Positions 9,801 through 19,455 of a DNA stretch of 49,993 bases are shown piece after piece; positions within the stretch are counted from its first letter, which is position 1; each line of letters begins with the position of its first letter. The stretch covers positions 1-49,993 of the forward strand of contig JAUCBJ010008894.1 in NCBI GenBank assembly GCA_032718475.1, read 5' to 3'. The position numbers and the translations under genes are program-made. The notes under the pieces were generated by a model. It searched no databases. It was not told where the DNA came from and worked only from the letters and a program-made list of their open reading frames with translations. The stretch comes from Nemertoderma westbladi (taxonomy: Eukaryota; Xenacoelomorpha; Nemertodermatida; Nemertodermatidae).

Positions 9801-10598
9801 AACAATACTACCGGAAGTGCAACCGAAGCAAAGCATACGAAATACATTGTTAATAGCTTGGCAACTGGCGATGTTCAACTCCGGGGCCAAAACGCCCTGA
9901 AAGATTTTAGAACCAGTTGTCGCTGATAAAAACGCAGCCTGGCCATTATTTAAGACAACGCAAATTCCATTCAACGCGCTGGACCACTCTAAGGTAGTAA
10001 TGTGATACCCCCGGTTGGCTTCTAAAAAGGTCGACTTAGAATGGAGATCCGAAGAAAAGGGGATCACAGATAGTTTCATAAATAAACATCTGTTATTGGA
10101 AGTTCCTGTCCAATTGATGGAATGTAAAGTGCCGCAGTCAGTGGCAACCAGTATCTTATCCGATTGTATAGGACAGGCGCAGGTTATCTGTCCCGGTACG
10201 GGGAGACCGTGACTGAATGACAAGTCTACAGTTGGAACAGCCCCATCGTATATAATATTCATTCTTCTAGTTGTACTTCCTTGCGTCAAATTGAAGCAGC
10301 AGTCGTCAGAGAAATGGATACGAAAGATTAGGACGAACCCCTGATTGGTTGGAGTTGCTAATGTTGTATCGTCTATCTTCCAAAAACACGAAATGTTCTC
10401 GCCGTACATATAAAGAGAAGATTTCGATCGACAAAACACGCATAATTGACAAATCGGTTTGCAGTACCACAAATATATACAGGTTGTTGTGAGAGCAACA
10501 AACATTGTTTTTTTGTGGTTGAACTTTATATATATTACAGATTCATCCAAAGATGGAGTCGATATATATGACTTTGGTTGGCAATAAGGAGAATACAT
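6804..10598 (-). CDS. RIC1: RIC1 homolog, RAB6 exchange-factor subunit (single exon)
   Basis: The 1264-residue product is RIC1, which with RGP1 forms the nucleotide-exchange complex for RAB6 (Ypt6 in yeast) on Golgi membranes and so controls endosome-to-Golgi retrograde traffic. The N-terminal half (about 1-500) reads as the WD40-like propeller; recognisable segments are MRWTPDGETMLVSWRYGG and, near residue 475, GGLAWW. The diagnostic RIC1 domain begins around 750 with FSHVLELMLHEVLEDEATSG (757-776) followed by the FAHCARKTE and FIECLESG segments. A Ser/Pro-rich insert sits near 920-970. Human RIC1 is about 1423 aa; the C-terminal region is shorter here. The start MYSPYCQPK matches the family's usual MYF...WPK beginning. 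The gene is uninterrupted by introns and carries no frameshift. Confidence 0.95.
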   Translation of the reverse strand: MYSPYCQPKSYISTPSLDESVIYIKFNHKKTMFVALTTTCIYLWYCKPICQLCVFCRSKSSLYMYGENISCFWKIDDTTLATPTNQGFVLIFRIHFSDDCCFNLTQGSTTRRMNIIYDGAVPTVDLSFSHGLPVPGQITCACPIQSDKILVATDCGTLHSINWTGTSNNRCLFMKLSVIPFSSDLHSKSTFLEANRGYHITTLEWSSALNGICVVLNNGQAAFLSATTGSKIFQGVLAPELNIASCQAINNVFRMLCFGCTSGSIVCYTVDEYSGALQPSHKMLIPPSCLPSTECIGDVTFMRWTPDGETMLVSWRYGGVALWSTFGTLLYISPGSSANQSIAAADWSINGFELIYAFPDAVSFYSRTFLKSVNTSSSSDHNGVVLVGDDRLLIKRMDSSTCVQRTAGLVRQWFVAFIPPVYLLNNYPFKYVSISWEASCIAVCGAYGLLYYSLLRKRWCLFGNETQESSFSVQGGLAWWHNHLIAACCNLSKSKETLLRCYSLSMRLDNNNTSVKKINERVLLIDTCKDTLGVFQSNKILSIFQLSLLSNNSVAYDNVQNIDLNAIIPHPQCLVNFQLSSLPLTRPTGDNNHSQVYPESLFLNIAGKLLMFERDRSETYESYSVRPFGAAIIVASCVEYLWTSDALIWLNCGSHGNRIWLSLSQSSDNKFLSRKIMLPLSLSVHPIAISFKDGVVHSTVTDCVTTPFASTESTFGSTFYTLIHSTEMYLNQVFHQLVRSNLGQHALDLAALSSQLPHFSHVLELMLHEVLEDEATSGVPVANPLLPAVVTFIREFPRHYLRVFAHCARKTELSHWRHLFGVIGSPSNLFIECLESGAFDTAMSYLLVLQNLEPMHSSRKFATQLLNSVLSHKRWDLAMDIVRFVKTVGNPDDNFFQFPASHPSPVTSPTSKISQSQYSPATPIPMYPNVEGHSSVRIDSSSHSPVSPHPPLGSTSNDLDLTMVTQSHFIDIILHRHARLLLQNLNIYHLGMMSACLGFDLVKWMTNECDRAARINNFPKALRSIHEQFQFPFPGSYRFKQIPYLQEQCDSPTDAAADPPYKILSNHIIPSSEASTPSISGDSKLINSYLVPLDIPETKSLMTQLRNDVDSSNESTIVDDQSEPDFTPARELPFGKPRNFTQAKLRWLCDCAISSGCIDWSLILATSLRDVPLFSEAIAAAISNRYPHCDNNVLEGLISLEAWCINSCRGYLPFILRCKCIVQDLINFVSIDSDPILASNGSCESEQNVATESVAETGSACLLQ

Positions 10599-13218
10599 CT
10601 TATGTTATTTATTTATTATAAATAGATAATATATAATAAATAGAAATATATTTATAACATAGGCCTACTGTAATAGCTGAATATACTTAATTCTGTAATA
10701 CAGTAATAGGCCTACTGCAATATACCTAATGAATAGACTAGCACTAGCCCAATCTACGCTAAGTAGAGCTAACATGACAGGCAGGACACAGGTGAGCCGA
10801 GATCGTAAGGTCTAGACTGCTAGAAGTCAGGCCGTGCAGCCTATTTCTTATTGCTAGACCCCAAATCTTATTTGTTTATTTTATTGTTGATCCTGAGTTT
10901 CAGTTTAGCCCCTTTATAATATATTAAATAATAGGAAATTTCAATTTAACCAATATATTTCAGCTACCAGGGCTATCCATCGTATACAATAAAATAAAAA
11001 CCACTTTACATAATACAATGAAATACAATATTCAAAATTCAAATATTTTTACATATTTAGAATCCTTGCATGGCCAGCTTTCCAACAATATAAGATTGAA
11101 GAATAACTGCAATACTACTGCACTGGTGCAATAGCGACGGAGACACCCTTTCTACGACTGGTGCTACGAATTTGTTGAATTTTGGGGGGGCAGGGGGGGG
11201 GGGGGGGGTAGGGTGGGCTGGTGGGGTGTAAATAAATAAGTATAACTACAAATAATTATTAAAGATCAGACAATAATTACAATATTAATACAATAATTCT
11301 TATTACAGTAGGCCTATCTGCCTATTACCAGATTACAGTATTATGCACAGCGATTTGTTCTGAAATAGGCCTAACTGCTATACCGGTACTGTATTGCGCA
11401 TTTTGTGATTGAGTAGAAGGAAACTTACTGTTGTACTCTGTACCACTAGCCCATAGGCTGATAGGAAATTATCCGATCTGCCAAAGATCAGAAAAAAAGA
11501 AACACAAAGACAAACAGGTATAAACTAAAAAATTAATAATATAAGTACAAGCTCATAGTATCAGCTGGGTGAACTTAGATCCTAACTAGGTGAACTTAGA
11601 TCCTAAAAAGGTGAACTTAGAACCCAATTTATGCTATTAAAAGCCTTTATAGCACTATATGCAAGGCGGGATCTAAGTTCGTATGTTGAGGATCTAAGTT
11701 CGGGAAGGATCTAAGTTCGTATGGGAAGGATCTATGTTGATCCTAATTCCTGTTGATATTAATAATGAATGCCACAAAGTCTGCATGTCGTCAGTTAAAC
11801 AAATCTAAACCTTCTTGTCGGACTTAATTACAGTGCTGCTGGCTACAGCTACAGAGTAAGATAATACAGATTAGGCCTACTGCTAATTCTACAGTACGGT
11901 ACAGCAGTATTGCGTGGCGTTCTATAAGTAAAGGCCATGCAAGCATTTAAAATAATGAGCCTAAAAACTGAATGCCGACTTTTAAATTGGTTCATATTAA
12001 GATATGAATTCAACAAAAAATACATCATTATACGTTAGTAACGAATAATAATAAGTTTACTAAAAGTATAATTTAGAAAAAGACATATAAATATTTTTTT
12101 TTTGTAAATAGTTAAGTAATTATAAAGGAATCCATATTATACAGTACAATGCGGATAAGCGTTGTTCTGTAATAAATAATTATTAATTCGTCGTTTGGGT
12201 TTGAGGGGCTGGCGAATAAAATCATTAATACATTTTATTCGTTTTTAAATATGAATGGCTTTGCAATGCGATGTGAAGAAATGTGCTACTTTATTAAACA
12301 ACATTTTAAACCATCGGCATGAAGCAATGGTGGGGAAGTGGAACTTACATATTACTTAAGCAAATATTAAGCAACAATATTGAATGTTATTGAAAATAAA
12401 ATTACTGTATATAACTCGGAACCAACAATTTTTAACAAGTTTTAATCATTTAGTCGCAACATATTTAGAATGATACTCTAATACTACAGTATATTCCATA
12501 CAATCATGTATTATTGTGTATACAAAGGTATAACTTTATGTACGTATGTAATATATACAGGGAATACAAGATATAATAATCCGCTCTTCATTAAAGTACT
12601 CCAGCGAGATTTCAGAGGAGGCATATTATTATTTATTATTATATTATTACTGTATATTGAAAATAATATTTGTCTTATTATACAGTAATAATATCATCAT
12701 ATTCGTTTCTGATTCTTTACATTTTACCAAGGCGGCCTATACTCAACGGAGTAAAATCCCATGAGTTTGTCTCGGGGGAAGGTATTCGCAGTCTTCACAA
12801 TAACTTTATTCGGCCACTTATACGGCTATTTGAATGTAGAAACTATCAGAGTTATATTTTTGTCCATTATCTTTTTTAATAACGGTCGAGGTTAGGGATG
12901 TTATCATACGGAGACTAGACTACATACAGTACAGTATAGAAATCCATATGGTCTATTGCTAGTCATTCTCTCTTATAATAACGATGTTTGTTATGTTATT
13001 GTTTGTTTATGTCATGTGTCTTAATAATAATAAGTTGTAAGCTTTTACTAGAAATACTGACTGAATAAAAAAAAAGTTAGTTGGTTAGGTTATTGTCATT
13101 AGGAATAATATGAGATTGCGCACACATGACCATACACAAATATAAAATATAAATATAAATATATGCTTACATATAAATAAATATCATGTTACCAATGAAC
13201 CCAGCGTAGAATGATAAC
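10599..13218. other. Large AT-rich intergenic region upstream of RIC1
   Basis: No convincing gene. It contains the RIC1 promoter region, many TAGGCCTA and TACTGTA-type short motifs, a G-rich stretch at 11184-11225 with runs of 7, 16 and several 3-4 G residues, and the inverted motif array listed separately. 12500-13200 is plain AT-rich sequence. Confidence 0.5.
11568..11748. repeat. Inverted array of a 12-bp motif (GAACTTAGATCC / GGATCTAAGTTC)
   Basis: The left arm has three copies of GGTGAACTTAGATCC (the third decayed), spaced 21 bp apart, starting at 11569, 11590 and 11611. About 60 bp later the complementary orientation GGATCTAAGTTC occurs three times plus a decayed fourth (from about 11669 to 11737), spaced 21, 17 and 21 bp. 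The whole can fold into a long imperfect hairpin. It sits about 1 kb upstream of the RIC1 start codon. Function unknown. Confidence 0.8.
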
Positions 13219-13922
13219 TCAATGAACGGAGACAGAACCTCAAAGAGGGCGACGGAGAGGGTTGGTTTAATTGGGCTATCCCGTGTTGTTAGCAAAGCGT
13301 ACTATATACAGTACGCCTTGCTAACAACACGGGATAGCCCAATGAACCCAGCCCTCTCCGCCGGCCTCTATGAGGTCCTGTCCCCCCCTCCCGCACCCAC
13401 TAACAAAACGGGATAGCCCGATGAACTCAGCCCTCTCCGCCGGCCTCTATGAGGTCCTGTCCCCCCCTCCCGCACCCACTAACAACACGGGATAGCCCAA
13501 TGAACCCAGCCCTCTCCGCCGGCCTCTATGAGGTCCTATCCCCCCCTCCCGCACCCACTAACAAAACGGGATAGCCCAATGAACCCAGCCCTCTCCGCCG
13601 GCCTCTATGAGGTCCTGTCCCCCCCTCCCGCACCCACTAACAATACGGGACAGCCCAATGAACCCAGCCCTCTCCGCCGGCCTTTATGAGGTCCTGTCCC
13701 CCGTCCCGCACCCACTAACAAAACGGGATAGCCCAATGAACCCAGCCCTCTCCGCCGGCCTCTATGAGGTCCTGTCCCCCCCTCCCGCACCCACTAACAA
13801 TACGGGACAGCCCGATGAACTCAGCCCTCTCCGCCGGCCTCTATGAGGTCCTATCCCCCCCTCCCGCACCCACTAACAAAACGGGATAGCCCAATGAACC
13901 CAGCCCTCTCCGCCGGCCTCTA
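13219..13922. repeat. 78-bp GC-rich minisatellite, left part, with an inverted first unit
   Basis: About eight direct units of roughly 78 bp run from 13317 to 13922; each contains GGGATAGCCCAATGAACCC, CTCTCCGCCGGCCTCTATGA and a C-rich run. The array opens with one diverged unit in reverse orientation (13219-13295), so 13271-13342 forms a long hairpin with arms of about 33 bp around an ATATAC loop. The array is interrupted at 13922 by the LTR element and continues at 31810. The C-run length varies from unit to unit. Confidence 0.95.
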
Positions 13923-15123
13923 TGTTCGCGCTTTCAGACCTTTGGCAGTTTAACCCGCCAAATTAGGATGTCTTTTAGATAATAAATCACTTTTAGCCTC
14001 TGACAAGTATTTGATTCACTACACTAGTCGAAACCAATCGGTGCGCGATCATTCACCCGCTGGATATACCCGGGAGATTGGGTTCGACGGCTTAATCTTA
14101 TTGCTATGTAAGCCTAATGTATTATTCGACTGACAGTATTATATAATCTCTGACAATATTATTCACCTTCGGGGAATATTAACAGTTCCTTTAGGACGTG
14201 GCGCTCTATCTATAAAAACAGAGTTATGACTTAAACTACTCACAACGATATGGCTTAGTTATAATTCACATATATGGCGCATTCTTTAGGAAATGCTTCG
14301 TTATCAGTCTCACTCATACACAATGCTGCACAATACTGCACACTAATCTGCCGATCTTCACTGATTTTAGTCACATATAAAAGGAACACAGACCGACTCA
14401 TGTAGGGTCTATCAAATAACATTAGATTCACTTCAAACCACTTTAACATAAGTCACAATCGTTATATGTAACCTTTCTCTCTTACCTTCTGTATATCAAG
14501 AATATTGGGTTTCGGGGTTATTTCTCGTTATTCCAAATATAATAATTCATCAACCATATTATGAAGGACCGACAGTAAATAGCAGTATAACAATATAAAG
14601 TATGCACAGTGTTACACAGTATGCAGTGTCAGTAAGATATTAAATCAGATAACGGATATATGTCCTTATAATTAAGCCTACTAGTGTTAGGCTAAAACAG
14701 AAAAGCACAAAATATTCCCAAGCCGCTCTCTCCTGGCTCAGGACAGAATGTAAACACTGCCCATAACGCATTGCGTGATTTCTAGTAAATTTCTGTACAA
14801 GAGCCATAAAAATGCTCTGATTGGCTGACTGAACTGAGAGATGCCGTAGAACAAAGAAAATCGACACGTATGAATATCAGCTGTTAACCGTCGTCATAGT
14901 AACTACTGTTCAAGAGTAGCTATCACCTTTTGCGTCACGGAATTGCCATAGAATCATCAACTATGCCTTTCACAGTACACATACGGAGGAAATAGCTCTT
15001 AGATCCTCTAAAAAACACCGATACAGCAATAATACGGTCTCTTACACCTATTAAATCAACTACAGAGTATTTTAATGTAAAAGATAATAAAAAATACGGG
15101 GCAATTCAGCAAAGGCTTTTACA
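13923..15123 (-). repeat. 3' LTR (left copy, 1201 bp)
   Basis: Matches 30729-31809 almost perfectly: by eye about six substitutions in some 1070 aligned bases. It differs mainly by a block at 14623-14751 (129 bp) that is replaced by 8 bp in the other LTR. That block holds a TATAAGG box on the element's sense strand (14664-14670) and, just downstream of it, the sequence complementary to the primer-binding position. A 64-codon ORF inside is identical in both LTRs, but that is explained by recency, not coding. Confidence 0.9.
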
Positions 15124-15131
15124 CCGCTCCC
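15124..15131 (-). other. Probable polypurine tract
   Basis: On the element's sense strand GGGAGCGG abuts the first TG of the 3' LTR, the expected position of the plus-strand primer. It is short and has one C, so the call rests on position. Confidence 0.45.
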
Positions 15132-15201
15132 AGAAAATGGGATTTTCAGTCTATAAAATATAAAAATCACAGTTTCTAAAACCTAAAGATACTCTAAACA
15201 G

Positions 15202-18200
15202 TTAGTCTTTCTTACGCGGACGGCGTTTACGCAGTTTCTTGAGGCTAGCAAGAGTCCTTTTCTCTTTGGGGCGAGCCACTTTACGAGGAGGGCTGTAGCT
15301 CCTAGGCGAAGGGTGCAATACAATTGCATCAGAAGGTGTAGGGTTACGATCGGTATACCCGCCGGTCGAAGTGCCTGGTTGATTAATATCAACCTCAGGG
15401 GAGCGAGGTCTAACGGCCTTTAGAGCGCGTCTCAGGACAGCAGCTCCTACGGGTCCTTGGCGGGTCGTCTGGACACTAGCGGTGGGTGGACCGTGAGTGG
15501 TGAGGAACTTTCTCGGTTTAATGGTTCTCTCCAGCTCGCGTTCTCGGGTTCGATATTCGTATGGTCGCCGAGATACTTCCTGTAGTTCAGGATGCGAGTT
15601 CACAAAGATGTCGCCATACTCAGGGTCCTGACGGATAAAATTGATCAGGTGATATGTGGTTATATCATTAGGGTTAACGTTTCTAAGGTATTTTCTGACA
15701 AACTTGGTGGAAATACACTCACCAACACGCTTCATTAACTCGTAACTTGGTACGCGTGTTTTCTGTTCAATCGACGCGAATAGATAAGGATGGAACGCGT
15801 AAACTCCCTCGTAAGCTCGTCCAGGGTAATAGCGATGTCGGGATTCGCAATGTAAATCCGCGTTCGCTTCCCAAGCTCGGATGTATCGCAGGGTGATCAT
15901 CTCGTCTACGCTCTCTAAATCGCGATTAAAGGGACAATTGTAACTTTCATGTCCTTTAAGTTGACAGTAGTGACATTGAGTCATAAATTGTGGGCAGACG
16001 GCAAAAATATGAGAGTTATTAAGTCTGCAATAAGCACAATATATTTCCATCATCGGTTGTTCGAGGAAATAGGAACAAGGTACGCTCGAGTCTAGAGGGG
16101 TGAAGTGGTCTCTCGATGCGCATAATCGACAACGTTTTCGAGAAACGTAGTTGGCGTGTCGATAATCGTACGCTGTGAGACGTTGTGGACCTTGATACCA
16201 CTCTATGACATAATCATTGTCACTGCTCCGGGAAGCTGTAGGCTGAATCGCTTCTGATTCCAAGCATACTGGTTCATCCTCCAGCTGTATAGACGAAGTG
16301 GGTGCGTCTGTCTCAGTAAGTGGATCCACTGTCTGTATTTCCACGACAGAATAACCTGTAGGTATTCGGGGTCTTTGTATAACAGATGAATGTAAGTTCT
16401 GTATACAAACGTCTTGAAAAACGGCAAATCCAGCGCTACTCTGTTTCTCCGCAGCTGAGTCTCTCAGACTGAGTTTGGTCAGCGCGCGGTCCTTGAACTG
16501 ACTATCGACGTTACGGAACGGAGTCAGAAAGCGCCGGAAACATTCGAAACGTATGAACTTATTGTGTTCATCTAACTTGGCGAGTTTAGTTCCAAGTATT
16601 AATGGGTGAGCGCGTATGGTACGACTGCACACATCGGCTAGCCAACCGGCAAGTGCTGCGTTTTCAAAGATCGTGTATATAGCTAAGGAAGGGCGAAGTG
16701 GAACACTCATAAAGCTATATACGGCACCAGGCGCAGTTAATGGTCCATCAAAATATAAACGAGAGTAATGATCTCCATATACTTGCTGGTAATTGATAGG
16801 ATTTCCAACTTTGAAATTCCATCCATATTCTTGAAAGGCAAGATGTCCGATGGATGTCCGTTGTACTTTAGTAATGTCGCTGGGTGTATTGGCATACGTA
16901 GTGCGAAAGAAACCTCGGCCTTCGGCCCAAGGAGCAATCAGCTGAGTATCAACGAAAGGGTATGGAATGTTTTCCATATTCCGGAAGTCGTTTTGGAGAT
17001 CTCCATAAACAGCTGAGCCGATTTTTAGGATTCTTTCGTTAAACAACATTTCGAGCACAGGTTGGGGTAACATTGATCCATCGATACCCATGGCTGGTTT
17101 GCGCTCGGTGTCGGTGACGTAACGCTGCGCGAGCTCGAATTGTCCATGTCGAAGTTTCTTTTGTGTCTCCGTAAGGGTTTCAAAAGAATAATCAATCACG
17201 TCGGAACACGCTCGAGTGAATACGTGGGTAGAACCAGCGAGTCCTCGTATATGTATAATTCGCGTAGTTCCTAGTTCTCCCACCGGAACGCTACCTTCGT
17301 TGTCATAAGTAACAACGCCATACATCTCGATAACGTTAAGAGTTTCGTTCCATTCTTTAGTGGCGTTTTCGAGAGTCATTCCTACTGGATGCCACAAAGT
17401 AGCGCATTCGTTGGCATTGGGTAAATCTCTATACTTTAAGCATTGTGTAGTATAGGTTTCCACATCTCCGTATCGTTTTATTCTTTCTTCCTCGAATAAC
17501 ACGTCAAGATTCCAGTGCACCAATCGAGTTTTAATGAATCCATCAAGATTGTACGGAGGTAATATTTCTTTCTCTATTCTGGAAATATTATACGGTTTTC
17601 GAAATGAGTTTAGTTTAACTAGCTGATCTAGATGTTTTTGTAGTTGTTCGAGTTCGACAAGGTCGAGAGGATTGATTAATGGTAGAAACCTCAGACTATG
17701 CGTAGGATCTTCCGGTTTTACCATGTAATATTGCTTTAAATTGACGTAATAAGGATGATCCTTAATTCCATAAAATGAGTCCGGCAAAGGTCTAGCGCGT
17801 ATGTTAACATCGTGTACCATGCGATGGACAAGATCCGCTCTATTGTCCGGAGGCTCAACAAGTACACCATCGACACGAGCAGCCGCGATGGGTGGACGTT
17901 GTATCATAGGAGCGTCAGCAATGAGCTCTTGAGATCTGAGATCGGTATTAACCGGTTGAGGCTGTACTGTAGCAAAGAGTTTGTCTTTGAAATGAGGAAC
18001 CATCGAGGGGTGGAGGATCGTTTTGGAATAGAGATCCGTCACGAGAATTTGAGTTTCTGGTTGGGCTAAAGCAGCTTCTTCCCTCTCAGTCAGCTCTATA
18101 TGTCTCTCCTCGAGCTGATTTTCCTCCGCTTGTTGTTGCAAGCGCTCGTCCAGGAATTCCTGTAAGGAGTAGGTTCGTCCACGTTCGATGTCCTCCTCTA

Positions 18201-19455
18201 GATTTTGTATTTCTCTATCGAACTGGGGTAAAGCTAGTTCTTTCACCGCTTGGACTTGTTGTTGCAATTTACGTTTCTCCAAGCAATCGTAAGTTCCTTT
18301 TCCGATTTTCTGCCGAATAGCGTCCAATGCATTTCGTATCACGCTCTCTTCGACTTCTGTAACAGGTTGGATCGGAGGGAGGCCAGGACGGTTGTAGGGG
18401 TTAAACGGTGATATTAGATGACCGCGTCCTAGTCCAGCGAGGTAAGGTTGGCGAATATCTAACGAACCCACTACCGGAGTGCCACCAATCAACTGTTCAG
18501 GTAACACTAGATCTTTGAACAGTGAGTACAGCTCGGGAGGATCCGTAATACTATTAGGATCGAGAGTTTGAGGTATCACTTGGGAATGAGGAGGTCTGAC
18601 CGAGTATTCCGGAACTCTGATCATGGGTTTATTCAATGATCGTTTAAGGCGCGCGACCGTAGGTGATACGTCGAAAAGGTTTCGCTCGAAACTCCCATAA
18701 GTATATCGCGTAAAACTGTGTTTAGCGCAACGTCTCCGCGGATGTTTATGCTTTTCGATTTGCTGGTTAGGTCTAGGGCATTCATCACAGTAATACCAAA
18801 GACGCACGTCTTGAAGGGGAAACGCGGGTGATCGCTCTCCAGTTTTACAATATTCCTCCATCTGTTCGAAGCTATCTGGAACGACAGGTAGTGGTCGATC
18901 GGCGGTAAGATACATCATCGTAAAATAGAGCCGTTTGAGTTCCATCATAGGATCTGGATGTATACCTTGAGGATATCGAGTTTCGAGGTTTTGTTGACTA
19001 GCAACCTTGAGATAGGTCTCTCTTAGGAATTCTAGATATTCGTTGAAGCCGCTACGTTTATCAGGTTCTTCAACGTCTTCTCTTTCGAGTTTATTTCGAA
19101 TAGAGTTCTCGTGTTCTATTCTCGATTTGTCGTTTCGACTCCGCTGGGTATGATATTTAAATAAAACCATTTCCCTTTCGGTGTCGACATCGTCGGTGTC
19201 GTGTAAATCAATAGGATGACCAGTAGTCAGGAAGTCCATATACGTACCATTACGATGCGTATAGCGAGCAGTGAATTTTCTATAGTCCAATTCACGCGTA
19301 AGTTGCTCCTGGGACATTGGCGGTTCGATATAACGACCATCGTCTTCCGTAGTAGTTGGATCAGCGTCGCCGCGTATCAAGCTATCGACAAACGCTTGTA
19401 AAGGTAGAGTATATCTCTCCCTGATACCAAGATCATCTTCTATTAATTCAGTCAT
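15202..19455 (-). CDS. LTR-element ORF2: large zinc-motif protein of unknown function
   Basis: An intact 1417-codon ORF in the position where some retroelements carry an envelope gene. I do not recognise the family. Visible: a CxxC-x16-CxxH motif (C223, C226, C243, H246); a charged, probably coiled-coil stretch near 400-470 rich in E, Q and R; three closely spaced zinc-knuckle-like motifs, C1109-C1112-H1117-C1127, C1140-C1143-H1149-C1154 and the canonical CX2CX4HX4C at C1161-C1164-H1169-C1174; and a strongly basic tail ending KKLRKRRPRKKD. No signal peptide or membrane segment is apparent, so an envelope role is unlikely. The knuckles and basic tail suggest nucleic-acid binding. A CAG acceptor-like site lies 2 bp before the ATG, so a spliced subgenomic mRNA is possible. 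Confidence 0.8.
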   Translation of the reverse strand: MTELIEDDLGIRERYTLPLQAFVDSLIRGDADPTTTEDDGRYIEPPMSQEQLTRELDYRKFTARYTHRNGTYMDFLTTGHPIDLHDTDDVDTEREMVLFKYHTQRSRNDKSRIEHENSIRNKLEREDVEEPDKRSGFNEYLEFLRETYLKVASQQNLETRYPQGIHPDPMMELKRLYFTMMYLTADRPLPVVPDSFEQMEEYCKTGERSPAFPLQDVRLWYYCDECPRPNQQIEKHKHPRRRCAKHSFTRYTYGSFERNLFDVSPTVARLKRSLNKPMIRVPEYSVRPPHSQVIPQTLDPNSITDPPELYSLFKDLVLPEQLIGGTPVVGSLDIRQPYLAGLGRGHLISPFNPYNRPGLPPIQPVTEVEESVIRNALDAIRQKIGKGTYDCLEKRKLQQQVQAVKELALPQFDREIQNLEEDIERGRTYSLQEFLDERLQQQAEENQLEERHIELTEREEAALAQPETQILVTDLYSKTILHPSMVPHFKDKLFATVQPQPVNTDLRSQELIADAPMIQRPPIAAARVDGVLVEPPDNRADLVHRMVHDVNIRARPLPDSFYGIKDHPYYVNLKQYYMVKPEDPTHSLRFLPLINPLDLVELEQLQKHLDQLVKLNSFRKPYNISRIEKEILPPYNLDGFIKTRLVHWNLDVLFEEERIKRYGDVETYTTQCLKYRDLPNANECATLWHPVGMTLENATKEWNETLNVIEMYGVVTYDNEGSVPVGELGTTRIIHIRGLAGSTHVFTRACSDVIDYSFETLTETQKKLRHGQFELAQRYVTDTERKPAMGIDGSMLPQPVLEMLFNERILKIGSAVYGDLQNDFRNMENIPYPFVDTQLIAPWAEGRGFFRTTYANTPSDITKVQRTSIGHLAFQEYGWNFKVGNPINYQQVYGDHYSRLYFDGPLTAPGAVYSFMSVPLRPSLAIYTIFENAALAGWLADVCSRTIRAHPLILGTKLAKLDEHNKFIRFECFRRFLTPFRNVDSQFKDRALTKLSLRDSAAEKQSSAGFAVFQDVCIQNLHSSVIQRPRIPTGYSVVEIQTVDPLTETDAPTSSIQLEDEPVCLESEAIQPTASRSSDNDYVIEWYQGPQRLTAYDYRHANYVSRKRCRLCASRDHFTPLDSSVPCSYFLEQPMMEIYCAYCRLNNSHIFAVCPQFMTQCHYCQLKGHESYNCPFNRDLESVDEMITLRYIRAWEANADLHCESRHRYYPGRAYEGVYAFHPYLFASIEQKTRVPSYELMKRVGECISTKFVRKYLRNVNPNDITTYHLINFIRQDPEYGDIFVNSHPELQEVSRRPYEYRTRERELERTIKPRKFLTTHGPPTASVQTTRQGPVGAAVLRRALKAVRPRSPEVDINQPGTSTGGYTDRNPTPSDAIVLHPSPRSYSPPRKVARPKEKRTLASLKKLRKRRPRKKD

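Noticed and set aside
14255-14449. 64-codon ORF identical in both LTRs (also 31061-31255)
   Set aside because: The whole LTRs are nearly identical, so identity is no evidence for coding; no family resemblance.
15202-19455. Envelope gene of an endogenous retrovirus
   Set aside because: Right position, but no signal peptide, membrane anchor or cleavage motif; the protein has zinc knuckles and a basic tail instead.
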